A stretch of 64,000 bases of DNA from Streptomyces lincolnensis (GCF_021173675.1 NZ_JAIHON010000008.1:1-64000); one strand, 5' to 3'. Positions 24,253-33,538 are shown, numbered from the stretch's first letter. Program-made: numbers and translations. Notes: generated by a model not told the origin, from the letters alone.

Positions 24253-24272
24253 TTGCAAGCGGCTGCTTGCAA
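24253..24272. promoter_or_regulatory. Inverted repeat upstream of the XRE gene
   Basis: TTGCAAGC and GCTTGCAA are perfect 8-bp arms around GGCT, 30 bp before the XRE start and 61 bp before the divergent TmrB-like gene. A likely operator. Confidence 0.7.
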
Positions 24273-24302
24273 TAGTTAGCGGGGATGGTGCAAGGTGGGG
24301 GC

Positions 24303-24938
24303 ATGGCAACGCTCAACGTCGGCAATCTCGGTGAGTACCTGCGCGAGCAGCGGCGCAACGCGCAGCTGTCGCTCAGGCAGCTCGCCGACGCCGCCGGGGT
24401 GTCCAATCCGTATCTGAGCCAGATCGAGCGCGGGCTGCGCAAGCCGAGCGCGGAGGTGCTCCAGCAGGTCGCCAAGGCGCTGCGGATCTCCGCGGAGACG
24501 CTGTACGTGCGGGCCGGCATCCTCGACGCCGAGCGGGACCGGGACGAGGTGGAGACACGTGCCGTCATCCTCGCCGATCCCACGCTGAACGAGCGGCAGA
24601 AGCAGGTGCTGCTCCAGATCTACGAGTCCTTCCGCAAGGAGAACGGGTTCGAGATCGCCACCATGAGCGCGGCGGACACCTGGGACGGCGATACGGCTGT
24701 GAGCGACCTCGCCGTGGACGACACCGTCGCGAGCGGCAGCCGTACGGCGAGTGGGCGCAAGTCCGCGACCCCGCGCCGTACCCGCAGGACCGACAAGACC
24801 GACGAGGTTGACGGGACCGACGACGTTGACGGGACCGAGAAGGCCGACGCGGTCGAGATGAACGACAGGGCCGGCAGGAACGACAAGGCCGGTAAGAACG
24901 ACGGCGGCGACGCCGACCCGCAGCAGACGGCCAGTTGA
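24303..24938 (+). CDS. XRE-family regulator of the HBHA locus
   Basis: A protein of 211 residues. Residues about 7-65 form an XRE helix-turn-helix (LSLRQLADAAGVSNPYLSQIERGLRKPS). A helical middle part (ILADPTLNERQKQVLLQIYESFRKEN) precedes a low-complexity tail of repeated D-G-T and N-D-x-A-G units. The order XRE regulator, HBHA-like protein, DUF2516 protein is the same as Rv0474-Rv0475-Rv0476 in mycobacteria, which supports the assignment. ATG at 24303 has AGGTGG upstream. Confidence 0.85.
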   Translation: MATLNVGNLGEYLREQRRNAQLSLRQLADAAGVSNPYLSQIERGLRKPSAEVLQQVAKALRISAETLYVRAGILDAERDRDEVETRAVILADPTLNERQKQVLLQIYESFRKENGFEIATMSAADTWDGDTAVSDLAVDDTVASGSRTASGRKSATPRRTRRTDKTDEVDGTDDVDGTEKADAVEMNDRAGRNDKAGKNDGGDADPQQTAS

Positions 24939-25015
24939 GCCGGACCAGGGCACCGGCCGCCCGACTGCGGACCACACAACCCTCAGCCGAAAGAGAATCC
25001 GGGAGGACCATCACC

Positions 25016-25681
25016 ATGGCCATCACCGACGACCTGCGCAAGACCCTCAGCGACCCGACTCCGCTCTACTTCGCCGCCGGTACCGCCGACCTGGCCCTTC
25101 AGCAGGCCAAGAAGGTGCCCGGTCTGGTGGAGCAGCTGCGCGCCGAGGCGCCGGCCCGTATCGAGGCCGTTCGCAACACCGACCCCAAGGTCGTCCAGGA
25201 GAAGGCCCAGGCGCGTGCCAAGGAGGCCGGTGCCAAGGCCAAGGAGGCTCAGGAGAGCATCCAGACCAAGGTCGGCGAGTTCCTCGGCACCCTCGACGGT
25301 GACCTCAAGAAGCTCGGCAGCACCCTCGACGCGGACCTGAAGAAGCTCGGCGAGTCCGCCCAGGACTTCGCTCTGCGGAGCGTCGGCGTCGCCGCCGAGT
25401 ACGCCGTCAAGGCCCGGGAGACCTACGAGAAGGTCGCCGAGCACGGCGAGCAGACCGTGAAGACCTGGCGCGGCGAGGCCGCCGAGGAGATCGAGGAGCT
25501 GGCCGTCGCGGTCGAGCCGAACCCCGAGCCGGCCCCGCAGCCGGTCGAGGTCAAGGCCGAGCCGAAGCCCGCCGAGGCCCAGGCCGCGCCCGCGCCCGCC
25601 CCGGCGAAGAAGCCCGCCGCGAAGAAGGCGCCGGCCGCGCGCAAGACCACCGCCAAGAAGACGACGCCGCCCGCCAAGTAA
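25016..25681 (+). CDS. Heparin-binding hemagglutinin (HBHA)-like protein
   Basis: A protein of 221 residues: a long helical, charged N-terminal part with repeated KAKEA and DLKKLG units (coiled coil, about 40-165) and a C-terminal tail alternating Pro/Ala with Lys (KKPAAKKAPAARKTTAKK), as in mycobacterial HBHA, where the Lys-rich tail binds polyanions. In streptomycetes a role in membrane or lipid-body binding is more likely than adhesion. No signal peptide. GGAGG lies 9 nt before the ATG. A strong terminator follows. Confidence 0.8.
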   Translation: MAITDDLRKTLSDPTPLYFAAGTADLALQQAKKVPGLVEQLRAEAPARIEAVRNTDPKVVQEKAQARAKEAGAKAKEAQESIQTKVGEFLGTLDGDLKKLGSTLDADLKKLGESAQDFALRSVGVAAEYAVKARETYEKVAEHGEQTVKTWRGEAAEEIEELAVAVEPNPEPAPQPVEVKAEPKPAEAQAAPAPAPAKKPAAKKAPAARKTTAKKTTPPAK

Positions 25682-25700
25682 GGCATCGCGGTACACGACC

Positions 25701-25729
25701 GGGCCGGGCACTCTGGGAGTGCCCGGCCC
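25701..25729 (+). terminator. Terminator after the HBHA-like gene
   Basis: GGGCCGGGCACTC, loop TGG, GAGTGCCCGGCCC: a perfect 13-bp stem 20 bp after the stop. There is no clear T tract, as is common in streptomycetes. Confidence 0.8.
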
Positions 25730-25803
25730 GTTGTCCGGGTAGCGGTCCCGCCGGACGGGTACGGTGACCGCGTAGGGACGAGCCGAGTCGGGTGGTGGGC
25801 GTA

Positions 25804-26142
25804 GTGCTGGTGCAGGGTTTCGCTAACTTCATGTGGCTGCTGAGCATGGCCCTGATCGTGTTCAGCGCCTTCGCGCTGGTGGACGCCGCTGTCCGGCGTG
25901 AGGACGCCTACCGCGCGGCCGACAAGAAGACCAAGCCCTTCTGGCTGATCATCCTCGGCATCGCGTTCGTCGTGAACCTGATCTTCCCGATCCTGTCGTT
26001 CCTGCCGATCATCGGTCTCATCGCGACGATCGTGTACATGGTCGACGTACGACCGGCCATCCGCAGCCTCCCGGGCGGCGGCCGCAGCAACCGGGGATCG
26101 AGCAGCGACGGTCCCTACGGCCCGTACAACGGCGGCCGCTGA
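25804..26142 (+). CDS. DUF2516 membrane protein
   Basis: A protein of 112 residues with two or three transmembrane segments (FMWLLSMALIVFSAFALVDAA, then PFWLIILGIAFVVNLIFPIL) and the DUF2516 hallmark RREDAYRAADKKTK. Function unknown; it is the conserved third member of the XRE-HBHA locus. I chose the GTG at 25804 giving MLVQGF, as in relatives; 25792 and 25810 are alternatives. Confidence 0.8.
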   Translation: MLVQGFANFMWLLSMALIVFSAFALVDAAVRREDAYRAADKKTKPFWLIILGIAFVVNLIFPILSFLPIIGLIATIVYMVDVRPAIRSLPGGGRSNRGSSSDGPYGPYNGGR

Positions 26143-26197
26143 GCCCCAGGCGCACGCGCGGCGATGGGAGAACCCCGAACGGCGGCCGACAGCCCGC

Positions 26198-27673
26198 TCA
26201 GGCCACCCGGTCCAGCAACACCACCGCCACGTCGTCCGTCAGCTCGCCCCCGTTGAGTTCACGCACCTCGTTCACCGCGGCCCGCAGCAACTGCTCGCCC
26301 CGCAGACCCTCGGCCAGCTGCCGCCGCACCATCTCCACCATGCCGTCCTGACCGAGCCGCTCGCCGCCCTTGCCGACACGGCCCTCGATCAGACCGTCGG
26401 TGTAGAGCATCAGACTCCACTCGCGGCCCAGCTCCACCTGCGTCCGCGGCCAGCGGGCGCCCGGCAGCAGCCCGAGCGCCGGGCCGTTGTTGTCGTACGG
26501 CAGCAGCCGGGCGGGCCGGCCCGGGCGGGCGATCAGCGGGGCGGGGTGCCCGGCGAGGCACAGGCCCGCGCGGCGGCCGTCGGGCGCGATGTCCACCGTG
26601 CACAGCGTCGCGAAGATCTCGTCGTCGGAGCGTTCGTGCTCCAGCACCTGCTGAAGCGTGCCGAGCAGCTCGTCGCCGCACAGACCCGCCAGCGTCAGGG
26701 CGCGCCAGGCTATGCGCAGCTCCACACCGAGGGCCGCCTCGTCCGGGCCGTGCCCGCAGACGTCGCCGATCATGGCGTGGACCGTGCCGTCCGGGGTGCG
26801 CACGGTGTCGTAGAAGTCACCGCCGAGCAGGGCGCGCGAGCGGCCCGGCCGGTAGCGGGCGGCGAAGTGGAGCGAGGATCCGTCCAGCAGGGGCGTGGGC
26901 AGCAGGCCGCGCTCCAGACGGCGGTTCTCCTGGGCGCGCACCCGGCCCTCGGCGAGGCGCCGCTCGGCCGTGTCGGAACGCTTCCGCTCCACCGCGTACC
27001 GGATCGCCCGGCTCAGCAGCCGCCCGTCCAGCTCGTCGCGGAACAGGTAGTCCTGGGCGCCCACCCGCACGGCCTCGGTGCCGCGCTCGGCGTCCCCGGA
27101 CGCGGTGAGCGCGAGCACGGCGTGCCGGGGCGCGAGCTCCAGTACATGACGGAGTACGGCCAGCTCGTCGTCGTTGTCCTCGACGCGGCCGTGGGAGGGC
27201 AGCGCGAGGTCCAGCAGGATGCAGTGGACGTCGTCGGTGAGCAGCCGCTCGGCCTCGGTCAGGTTGCGGGCCGTGCGAACGCGGATCGGCTTGCCGGCCG
27301 AATCCAGCAGCTCGGGCACGACCGTGGAGCCGCCCGGATCGTCCTCGATGACCAGCAGGGTCAGCGTGGTGTGGACACCGGCCGGCGCGGGCACACCGGT
27401 CGATGCGGGCGCACCGGCCGGCGCGGGCACACCGGAGGCACCGGTCACGCCGGTGACCGATGTGGCTGTGGCGGCGGCAGGGCCGGTCCGCTCGTCCGTG
27501 GAGTTCGCGGCCGGAGCTTCCGTGCTGGGAGCTTCCGTGCTCGGGGCGTTCGTGTCAGGGGCTTCCGTGAGCCGGGCCCCTTCCTCAGAAGGGCCGCTGC
27601 CTGGGGACGCGGCCTGCGCCTGACCACTCTCCACGGCCGGGATCGCTCTCTGCCGCGGTACGGGTACGGGCAT
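26198..27673 (-). CDS. Response regulator fused to PP2C/SpoIIE phosphatase
   Basis: A protein of 491 residues. A disordered Ala/Pro/Thr-rich N-terminus with repeated STEAP and PAPAG units (to about 115) precedes a receiver domain (VIEDDPGG acidic pocket, phosphoacceptor Asp in ILLDLALP), a linker helix, and a PP2C-type phosphatase (GGDFYDTV, IGDVCGHGPDEA, YTDGLIEGR, LTDDVAVVLL). Such RsbU-like proteins dephosphorylate anti-sigma antagonist proteins in partner-switching pathways. ATG at 27673 is chosen; a GTG at 27706 is in frame. Confidence 0.85.
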   Translation of the reverse strand: MPVPVPRQRAIPAVESGQAQAASPGSGPSEEGARLTEAPDTNAPSTEAPSTEAPAANSTDERTGPAAATATSVTGVTGASGVPAPAGAPASTGVPAPAGVHTTLTLLVIEDDPGGSTVVPELLDSAGKPIRVRTARNLTEAERLLTDDVHCILLDLALPSHGRVEDNDDELAVLRHVLELAPRHAVLALTASGDAERGTEAVRVGAQDYLFRDELDGRLLSRAIRYAVERKRSDTAERRLAEGRVRAQENRRLERGLLPTPLLDGSSLHFAARYRPGRSRALLGGDFYDTVRTPDGTVHAMIGDVCGHGPDEAALGVELRIAWRALTLAGLCGDELLGTLQQVLEHERSDDEIFATLCTVDIAPDGRRAGLCLAGHPAPLIARPGRPARLLPYDNNGPALGLLPGARWPRTQVELGREWSLMLYTDGLIEGRVGKGGERLGQDGMVEMVRRQLAEGLRGEQLLRAAVNEVRELNGGELTDDVAVVLLDRVA

Positions 27674-28019
27674 CGTCTTGGGTTCCTTCCCTCCCCCCGC
27701 GGGCACGGCAGGGCGAGGGGTCTCGACCTACCGACGGGGACCATAGCGGTAGTCGGCGCCGCAACGGAATGGTGTACGGCACGCATCCTCGACCCTGGCC
27801 GCTGTCATATGCCGTGATCCGTACCGCAGTTGGACAGGTCGGCGACGGCCCGGGAATGACGAAGGTCACGTCCGGCACGGGTTTGCGGGCCGGTTGGGCG
27901 TGCCCTGGGTCACATGGCACGGGTCACAGTCACCCGCATCCGTGTGGTCCGGGCCACCACGGGCCCAGGGGTCACTGAGCCATTACCGCCCCCCGGAACG
28001 CCGGCGCACGCTCCCGCCG

Positions 28020-29117
28020 TCACGCGTCCGGCCGGACCACCCCGAGGATCGGCATCGACCCGGCCCCCGCGACCGTCACGGTCCGTCCCGGACGCGGAGC
28101 GTGCACGATCGCGCCGTCCCCTATGTACATCGCGACATGACTGGCGTCGCCGAAGTAGATGATCAGATCCCCGGGACGCATGTCCTTCACGGCGACGTGC
28201 TTCAACTGCTGCCACTGCTGCTGCGAGGTGCGCGGGATGGCGCTGCCGGCGCTCGCCCAGGCCTGGGAGGTCAGGCCGGAGCAGTCGTACGACGTCGGGC
28301 CCTCGGCACCCCACTCGTAGGGCTTGCCCATCTGATCCGTGGCGTACTTGACGGCCTTCTGGCCCTGGGCGGAGGCATTGCCGCTGATGTCGTCGAGGAC
28401 GCCGGAGCCGAGCCAGGCGGTCTGCGCCTTGAGCGCGGCCTGCCGTTCCAGTTCGGCGAGGCGCTCCTTCTCCTCCTTCTCCAGCTGGGACTCGAGCTTC
28501 TCCGCCTCCGCGATCTGCTTCTCGATCCGCTTCTGGGCCTTCGCCTTGGCCTTGCGGTTCTCCTCCAGCTTCTGCCACTGGGCGGAGGCGTCCCTGGCGT
28601 ACTGCTCCAAGTCCTGCTGGGTGCGGGTCATTTCCCCGATCAGCGCCTTGGTCCCGCGCTGGCCCTGGAGCACCCGGCCCGCGCCGTCGAGGAACTGCTG
28701 CGGATCGTCGCTGAGCATCAACTGCGCCTCGTCCGGCAGCCCTCCGCTGCGGTACTGCGCGCGGGCCGCGGCACCGGCGCGGTCCTTCAGCCGGTCCAGC
28801 TTCTCCTTGCCCTCGACGATCTTCTTGGCCAGCGCGACGATCTGGGCCGACTGGGTCTCGGCCTTCTCCTCGGCGGCGTTGTACGCGTCCGTGGCGACGG
28901 CCGCGTCGTGATAAAGGTCGTCCAGCTTCTCGCGTACGGCCTCAAGGTCCTTGTCGGGCAAAGGAGTCGAGGTGGAGTCCGGTGTGGAGCCCGGTGTCGC
29001 GGTCGGGGTGGGTGTCGGCGTCGGTGCCGCGAACGCCGTGCCCGGTGCCGCCAGTGCGGTGACCGCGCAGACCAGGGTCACGGCCGCTGTGATCAGCCCG
29101 CGCTTGCCCGCACCCAT
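28020..29117 (-). CDS. Secreted NlpC/P60 peptidoglycan hydrolase
   Basis: A protein of 365 residues with a signal peptide (about 1-31, ending AFAAP), a short Pro/Thr linker, a long coiled coil (about 55-230) and a C-terminal NlpC/P60 domain with catalytic Cys279 (YDCSGL), His327 (SHVAMYIG) and His339. It resembles RipA-like endopeptidases that cleave peptide stems in the cell wall, with the coiled coil as inhibitory or localising part. No cyclic-di-AMP riboswitch is recognisable in the ~260-bp upstream region. Confidence 0.9.
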   Translation of the reverse strand: MGAGKRGLITAAVTLVCAVTALAAPGTAFAAPTPTPTPTATPGSTPDSTSTPLPDKDLEAVREKLDDLYHDAAVATDAYNAAEEKAETQSAQIVALAKKIVEGKEKLDRLKDRAGAAARAQYRSGGLPDEAQLMLSDDPQQFLDGAGRVLQGQRGTKALIGEMTRTQQDLEQYARDASAQWQKLEENRKAKAKAQKRIEKQIAEAEKLESQLEKEEKERLAELERQAALKAQTAWLGSGVLDDISGNASAQGQKAVKYATDQMGKPYEWGAEGPTSYDCSGLTSQAWASAGSAIPRTSQQQWQQLKHVAVKDMRPGDLIIYFGDASHVAMYIGDGAIVHAPRPGRTVTVAGAGSMPILGVVRPDA

Positions 29118-29377
29118 AGCTTGCCCCCAGAGCTGCTGTATCTGATTTACCGTCAGTAACTTACGGACGCCGGGGGGATCGTGTCACGTATGCGCGCAAA
29201 ACGACAGAGGTCGTGAACGGCTGTGGACACGTGCGTGACGACGACTCGGAACGGCGCGGTCGGTTCCTCCCCTCGTGACGCCCCCGGCATGACGATCTCC
29301 CCACCTGTGTGACGAACGACTCACCGAGATCGTTCCCATCCGCCGGCACGGCAGAACGGCAGGGCACGGCACGACGG

Positions 29378-30190
29378 TCACGTCCGCGGGGCCAACGCCT
29401 CCCACGCCACCGTCACTTCACCCTGCCGCCAGCGCACCGGCCCGTCCGTCACCGGCCAGTCGGCCGTGAGGTCCCGCACCGCCCGGATCCAGCGCTGGCG
29501 TGCGCCGTAGGAGGCATAGGGAGCGGCGGCCGCCCAGGCGCGGTCGAAGTCGCGCAGGAAGGCGTGCACCGGTTCGCCGGGCACATTGCGGTGGATGAGT
29601 GCCTTCGGCAGCCGCTCGGCGAGGTCCGTGGGGCGCTCCAGCGAGCCCAGCCGGGTCGCGAAGGTCACCGTGCGCGGCCCCTCGGGACCGAGCGCGACCC
29701 ACACGTGCCGCCGCCCGATCTCGTCACAGGTCCCCTCGACGAGCAGCCCGCCGCGCGAGCCCGCACCGGCCGGGGCCAGCCGGGCACACAGCCGCTCCCA
29801 CACCGAGGCGACCTCGGGCTCGTCGTATTGGCGCAGCACGTTGGCGGCCCGGATGAGATGCGGCCGGCCCTCGACCGGGATCTCGAAGCCGCCGTGCCGG
29901 AAGACGAGCCCGTCGCGTTCGTACGGTTTCGCCGCGGTGACCCTGGCCGGTTCGATCTCGACGCCCACCACGCGCGCGTGCGGCGCCGCCGCCCTCAGCC
30001 GGGCCAGCAGCTCGACCGCCGTCCACGGCGCGGCGCCGTACCCCAGGTCCACGGCCACGGGATCCACGGCCCGACGCATCTCTACCCCGTGCGTCGCCGC
30101 GATCCAGCGGTCCATCCGCCGCAGCCGGTTCGGATTCGTGGTCCCGCGCGTGACCGTGCCCACGGGGCGGGTGGCGGCACGGGAGGTCAT
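29378..30190 (-). CDS. Class I SAM-dependent methyltransferase
   Basis: A protein of 270 residues with a SAM-binding start VAVDLGYGAAPWTAVELLA and VVGVEIEPARV. It is a conserved actinobacterial protein; the substrate is unknown. ATG at 30190 lies 7 nt after a TACCCT box (30198-30203 on the minus strand), so it is probably leaderless; the open frame upstream lies in repeats and is not used. Confidence 0.8.
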   Translation of the reverse strand: MTSRAATRPVGTVTRGTTNPNRLRRMDRWIAATHGVEMRRAVDPVAVDLGYGAAPWTAVELLARLRAAAPHARVVGVEIEPARVTAAKPYERDGLVFRHGGFEIPVEGRPHLIRAANVLRQYDEPEVASVWERLCARLAPAGAGSRGGLLVEGTCDEIGRRHVWVALGPEGPRTVTFATRLGSLERPTDLAERLPKALIHRNVPGEPVHAFLRDFDRAWAAAAPYASYGARQRWIRAVRDLTADWPVTDGPVRWRQGEVTVAWEALAPRT

Positions 30191-30220
30191 GCCTACGAGG
30201 GTATGGGGTGCGCCTCGCGG

Positions 30221-30367
30221 GGTGCCTCGTGAGGTCGTAGGGCGGCTGCGGGTGCGTTGTGGTTGGTCGCGCAGTTCCCCGCGCCCCTTAGGTGGGTGCC
30301 TCGTGAGGTCGTAGGGCGGGTGCGGGTGCGTTGTGGTTGGTCGCGCAGTTCCCCGCGCCCCTGAGGT
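30221..30367. repeat. 74-bp tandem duplication containing a common Streptomyces repeat
   Basis: Copies at 30221-30294 and 30295-30367 differ at two or three positions. Each contains the block GGTCGCGCAGTTCCCCGCGC, which I recognise as a frequent intergenic sequence of streptomycete genomes. They lie upstream of the methyltransferase and downstream of the DUF899 gene. Confidence 0.85.
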
Positions 30368-30401
30368 GAGGACAGGCGTCTGGTGTTCGAAGCAGCCGCC
30401 C

Positions 30402-30602
30402 ACGGCGGTGAGGGGACGGGGCGGGGGGTGTCCGCCCGCAGCGGCCGGCGTCCGACACGCAGGACCTCTTGCCGGAACAGTTCCGCCGGACCGAGGACGG
30501 AGACCCCCCGACCCGGCCCCGACCCACCCACCGGACCCAAGGCGCTACGCGCACCCCCACCGAAGCCGCACAGCGCGCCGCAGGCATCCGCACGCACACC
30601 CC
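30402..30602. repeat. Right copy of the dispersed ~200-bp repeat
   Basis: It matches bases 1-200 of the window in direct orientation. It fills the gap just after the 74-bp duplication and ends at the stop of the DUF899 gene. No gene is supported in 30191-30601. Confidence 0.85.
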
Positions 30603-31399
30603 TACCCGTACTCGTCCGGCAGCCGAATATCCGCCCCGCCCACCTCCCGCCCAAGAGGCACCGCGCGCCCCTCCGGCTGTTCCCAGGGCTCCTGGCGGCC
30701 AAGGGCGGTGAGGTCCAGGTAGGGGATGTTGTAGTGGAACTGCTCGATGCCGCGGCCGAACGCGGAGTACGTGTGGAAGACCTCGTCCCCGACGCGCAGG
30801 AACGCGCTGATGCCCGGCCAGTCGCCGCGCAGCTCCGGTGACCAGGGCATGCCGGCCGCGGCGAGTTCGGCCTCGTCGCGGTCGAAGATCCGCACCGGGG
30901 CGACGCGTTCGTCGACGGTCGCGTGGAAGTCGTAGTTGAAGTCGTCGCCGGCCGAGGAGTACCAGGGGAAGGTCCACCCCATCCGCTCGCGGTACGCGGC
31001 GAGCTTCGGGTACGGCGCCCGGGACACCGCGGCCAGCGTCGTGCGGCGGGCGTGCAGTTGCCGCAGCCCGCTGATGGTGTCGGCGGCGGAGGAGCAGCTG
31101 GGGCAGCCGGTGTCACGGGGGTGCTCGGCACCGTCGGCGTCGATGTCGTACGTCCACATGAAGTGGTGCAGGACCAGCTGGGGCCGCCCCTCGAACAGGT
31201 CGAGCAGGTTCACGGGACCCTTGGGGCCCTCGAAGCGGTACGGCTTGTCGACGCGGACCATCGGCAGCCGCCGCCGCGCCGCGTTGACCCGGTCACGCGC
31301 GCGGGTGAGCTCCTTCTCCTCGGCCAGCAGTTCCTTGCGGGCGGTGAGCCACTCCTCGCGCGACACCACCTCGGGCAGATTCCCGTAGTCGGTCGTCAT
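30602..31399 (-). CDS. DUF899 thioredoxin-like protein
   Basis: A protein of 265 residues of the DUF899 family: EEWLTARKELLAEEKELTRARD near the N-terminus, YRFEGPKGPVNLLDLFEGR, then the conserved C-P-S-C motif (TGCPSCSSAAD) in a thioredoxin-like fold. Possibly a thiol-dependent reductase; no function is established. The ATG at 31399 is preceded by GGAG close to the start. Confidence 0.85.
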   Translation of the reverse strand: MTTDYGNLPEVVSREEWLTARKELLAEEKELTRARDRVNAARRRLPMVRVDKPYRFEGPKGPVNLLDLFEGRPQLVLHHFMWTYDIDADGAEHPRDTGCPSCSSAADTISGLRQLHARRTTLAAVSRAPYPKLAAYRERMGWTFPWYSSAGDDFNYDFHATVDERVAPVRIFDRDEAELAAAGMPWSPELRGDWPGISAFLRVGDEVFHTYSAFGRGIEQFHYNIPYLDLTALGRQEPWEQPEGRAVPLGREVGGADIRLPDEYG

Positions 31400-31668
31400 C
31401 TCTCCAGCCTGCTCCCGACCGCACCCCTTGGCGACCCCTCGGCCATGGCCCGCCCCACGCCCCACACTCCACGCCTCCGCCCCCACGCCCCCTGCTCCGC
31501 CCCCGCCCCGCCAACGCGCCCCACCTTCGAACGGTTGAGCGACCACGGGTAATGCCTCGGCAAAAACCCCCGTGCCCGGAATGGGAACCCATCCCTCCGA
31601 TGTTGGACACCCTTGGAGGGCGCCCCACACCCTCCGTCCGGCATGCCCGCAGCAAGGAGGAACGCCAC

Positions 31669-33006
31669 GTGAGCCAGTACGTCAGCAGGCTCCAGCGTCG
31701 CTCCCAGGCCGCCGCCCCCCGGCTGCGCCTGCACCGCCGCCCCCGCCGCGTCGCGATGCTCTCCGTGCACACCTCACCGCTCCACCAGCCGGGCACCGGC
31801 GACGCGGGCGGCATGAACGTCTACATCGTGGAGCTCGCGCAGCGCCTCGCCGCGATCAACATCGAGGTGGAGATCTTCACGCGGGCGACCACCGGCGGAC
31901 TCCCGCCCTCGGTCCAGCTCGCCCCCGGCGTCCTCGTCCGGCACGTCGACGCCGGCCCTTACGAGGGCCTCGCCAAGGAGGAGCTGCCCGCGCAGCTGTG
32001 CGCCTTCACGCACGGTGTGATGCAGGCCTGGGCCGGCCACCGCCCCGGCTACTACGACCTGGTCCACTCGCACTACTGGCTCTCCGGCCACGTCGGCTGG
32101 CTCGCCGCCCAGCGCTGGGGCACCCCCCTGGTGCACGCCATGCACACCATGGCCAAGGTCAAGAACGCCAACCTCGCCGACGGCGACACCCCCGAGCCCG
32201 CCGCCCGGGTCATCGGCGAGACCCAGATCGTCGCCGCCGCGGACCGCCTCATCGCCAACACCGCCGAGGAGCGCGACGAACTCGTCCGGCACTACGCGGC
32301 CGACCCCGACAAGGTCGCCGTCGTACACCCCGGCGTGAACCTCGACCGCTTCCGCCCCGCCGACGGCCGCGCCGCCGCACGCGCCCGCCTCGGGCTCCCC
32401 CAGGACGCCCTGATCCCGCTCTTCGCGGGCCGCATCCAGCCCCTGAAGGCCCCCGACGTGCTCCTGCGCGCCGTGGCGGTCCTCCTGGACGAGCGCCCCG
32501 ACCTGCGCTCCCGCCTCCTCGTCCCGGTCGTCGGCGGCCTCAGCGGCAGCGGCCTCGCCAAGCCGGAGGGCCTCCAGAAGCTGGCCTCGCGCCTCGGCAT
32601 CGCGGACGTCGTACGGTTCCATCCGCCCGTCGGCCAGGAGCAGCTCGCCGACTGGTTCCGGGCCGCCTCCGTGCTCGTCATGCCGTCCTACAGCGAGTCG
32701 TTCGGACTGGTCGCCATAGAGGCCCAGGCGGCCGGCACCCCCGTGCTCGCCGCCGCGGTCGGCGGACTCCCGGTCGCCGTCCGGGACGGGCAGACCGGTT
32801 TCCTCGTACGAGGGCACAATCCCGCCGACTACGCGCGCGTGCTGCGCGATTTCGCCGACCGTCCCGAGCTGGCGCCCCGCATGGGCGAGGCCGCAGCCCG
32901 GCACGCCGAGTCCTTCGGCTGGGACACCGCGGCCGCCGCCACGGCGGACGTCTACACGGCCGCGACCCAGTCGCACCGCCGTCACGTACGCTCCCACCAT
33001 GGGTGA
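31669..33006 (+). CDS. mshA: D-inositol-3-phosphate glycosyltransferase MshA
   Basis: A protein of 445 residues, a GT-B glycosyltransferase of family GT4: SVHTSPLHQPGTGDAGGMNVY in the N-terminal domain and the donor-binding E-x7-E region (PSYSESFGLVAIEAQAAGTP). MshA joins GlcNAc from UDP-GlcNAc to inositol-3-phosphate, the first step of mycothiol synthesis. GTG at 31669 with GGAGG 8 nt upstream; the upstream frame (to 31552) is not used. It overlaps the next gene by 8 nt. Confidence 0.95.
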   Translation: MSQYVSRLQRRSQAAAPRLRLHRRPRRVAMLSVHTSPLHQPGTGDAGGMNVYIVELAQRLAAINIEVEIFTRATTGGLPPSVQLAPGVLVRHVDAGPYEGLAKEELPAQLCAFTHGVMQAWAGHRPGYYDLVHSHYWLSGHVGWLAAQRWGTPLVHAMHTMAKVKNANLADGDTPEPAARVIGETQIVAAADRLIANTAEERDELVRHYAADPDKVAVVHPGVNLDRFRPADGRAAARARLGLPQDALIPLFAGRIQPLKAPDVLLRAVAVLLDERPDLRSRLLVPVVGGLSGSGLAKPEGLQKLASRLGIADVVRFHPPVGQEQLADWFRAASVLVMPSYSESFGLVAIEAQAAGTPVLAAAVGGLPVAVRDGQTGFLVRGHNPADYARVLRDFADRPELAPRMGEAAARHAESFGWDTAAAATADVYTAATQSHRRHVRSHHG

Positions 33007-33538
33007 CACGGACCGGACGGGACAGGCGGGGCAGGCGGAACAGGCGGGACAAGTCGTCGAGAGCTTCCTCAGGGACGCCCAGAAGGACGCCGGACTCGAA
33101 TGGGAGAGCCCTGCTCCCGGCAACTACGTCGTCAAACTCCCCGGCACCCGCAAGCTCTCCACGACCGTGTCCCTCCTGGTCGGCCGGCACTCCCTCTCCC
33201 TGAACGCCTTCGTCGTCCGCCACCCCGACGAGAACGAATCCGGCGTCCACCGCTGGCTCCTGGAGCGCAACCTCAAGCTGTACGGCGTGAGTTACGCCGT
33301 CGACCGCCTCGGTGACGTCTACGTCACCGCCAAGCTCCCCCTGTCCTCCATCACCGCCGACGAGCTCGACCGCCTCTTCGGCCAGGTCCTGGAGGCGGCC
33401 GACGGCGCCTTCAACACCCTCCTCGAACTGGGCTTCGCGACCGCCATCCGCAAGGAGTACGAGTGGCGGGTGTCCCGGGGCGAGTCGACGCGCAACCTGG
33501 ACGCGTTCGCCCACCTCACCCAGCGGCCGGCCGACTGA
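32999..33538 (+). CDS. YbjN-domain protein
   Basis: A protein of 179 residues with a YbjN fold: NYVVKLPGTRKLSTTVSLLVG, then HRWLLERNLKLYGVSYAVD and DELDRLFGQVLEAADGAFN. Such proteins resemble secretion chaperones, but no function is proven. The ATG at 32999 overlaps the end of mshA by 8 nt, so they are co-translated; the pair is conserved in streptomycetes. Confidence 0.85.
   Translation: MGDTDRTGQAGQAEQAGQVVESFLRDAQKDAGLEWESPAPGNYVVKLPGTRKLSTTVSLLVGRHSLSLNAFVVRHPDENESGVHRWLLERNLKLYGVSYAVDRLGDVYVTAKLPLSSITADELDRLFGQVLEAADGAFNTLLELGFATAIRKEYEWRVSRGESTRNLDAFAHLTQRPAD

Noticed and set aside
29118..29377. Possible cyclic-di-AMP riboswitch upstream of the NlpC/P60 gene
   Set aside because: Such riboswitches precede some Streptomyces cell-wall hydrolases, but I could not find the conserved core motifs here.
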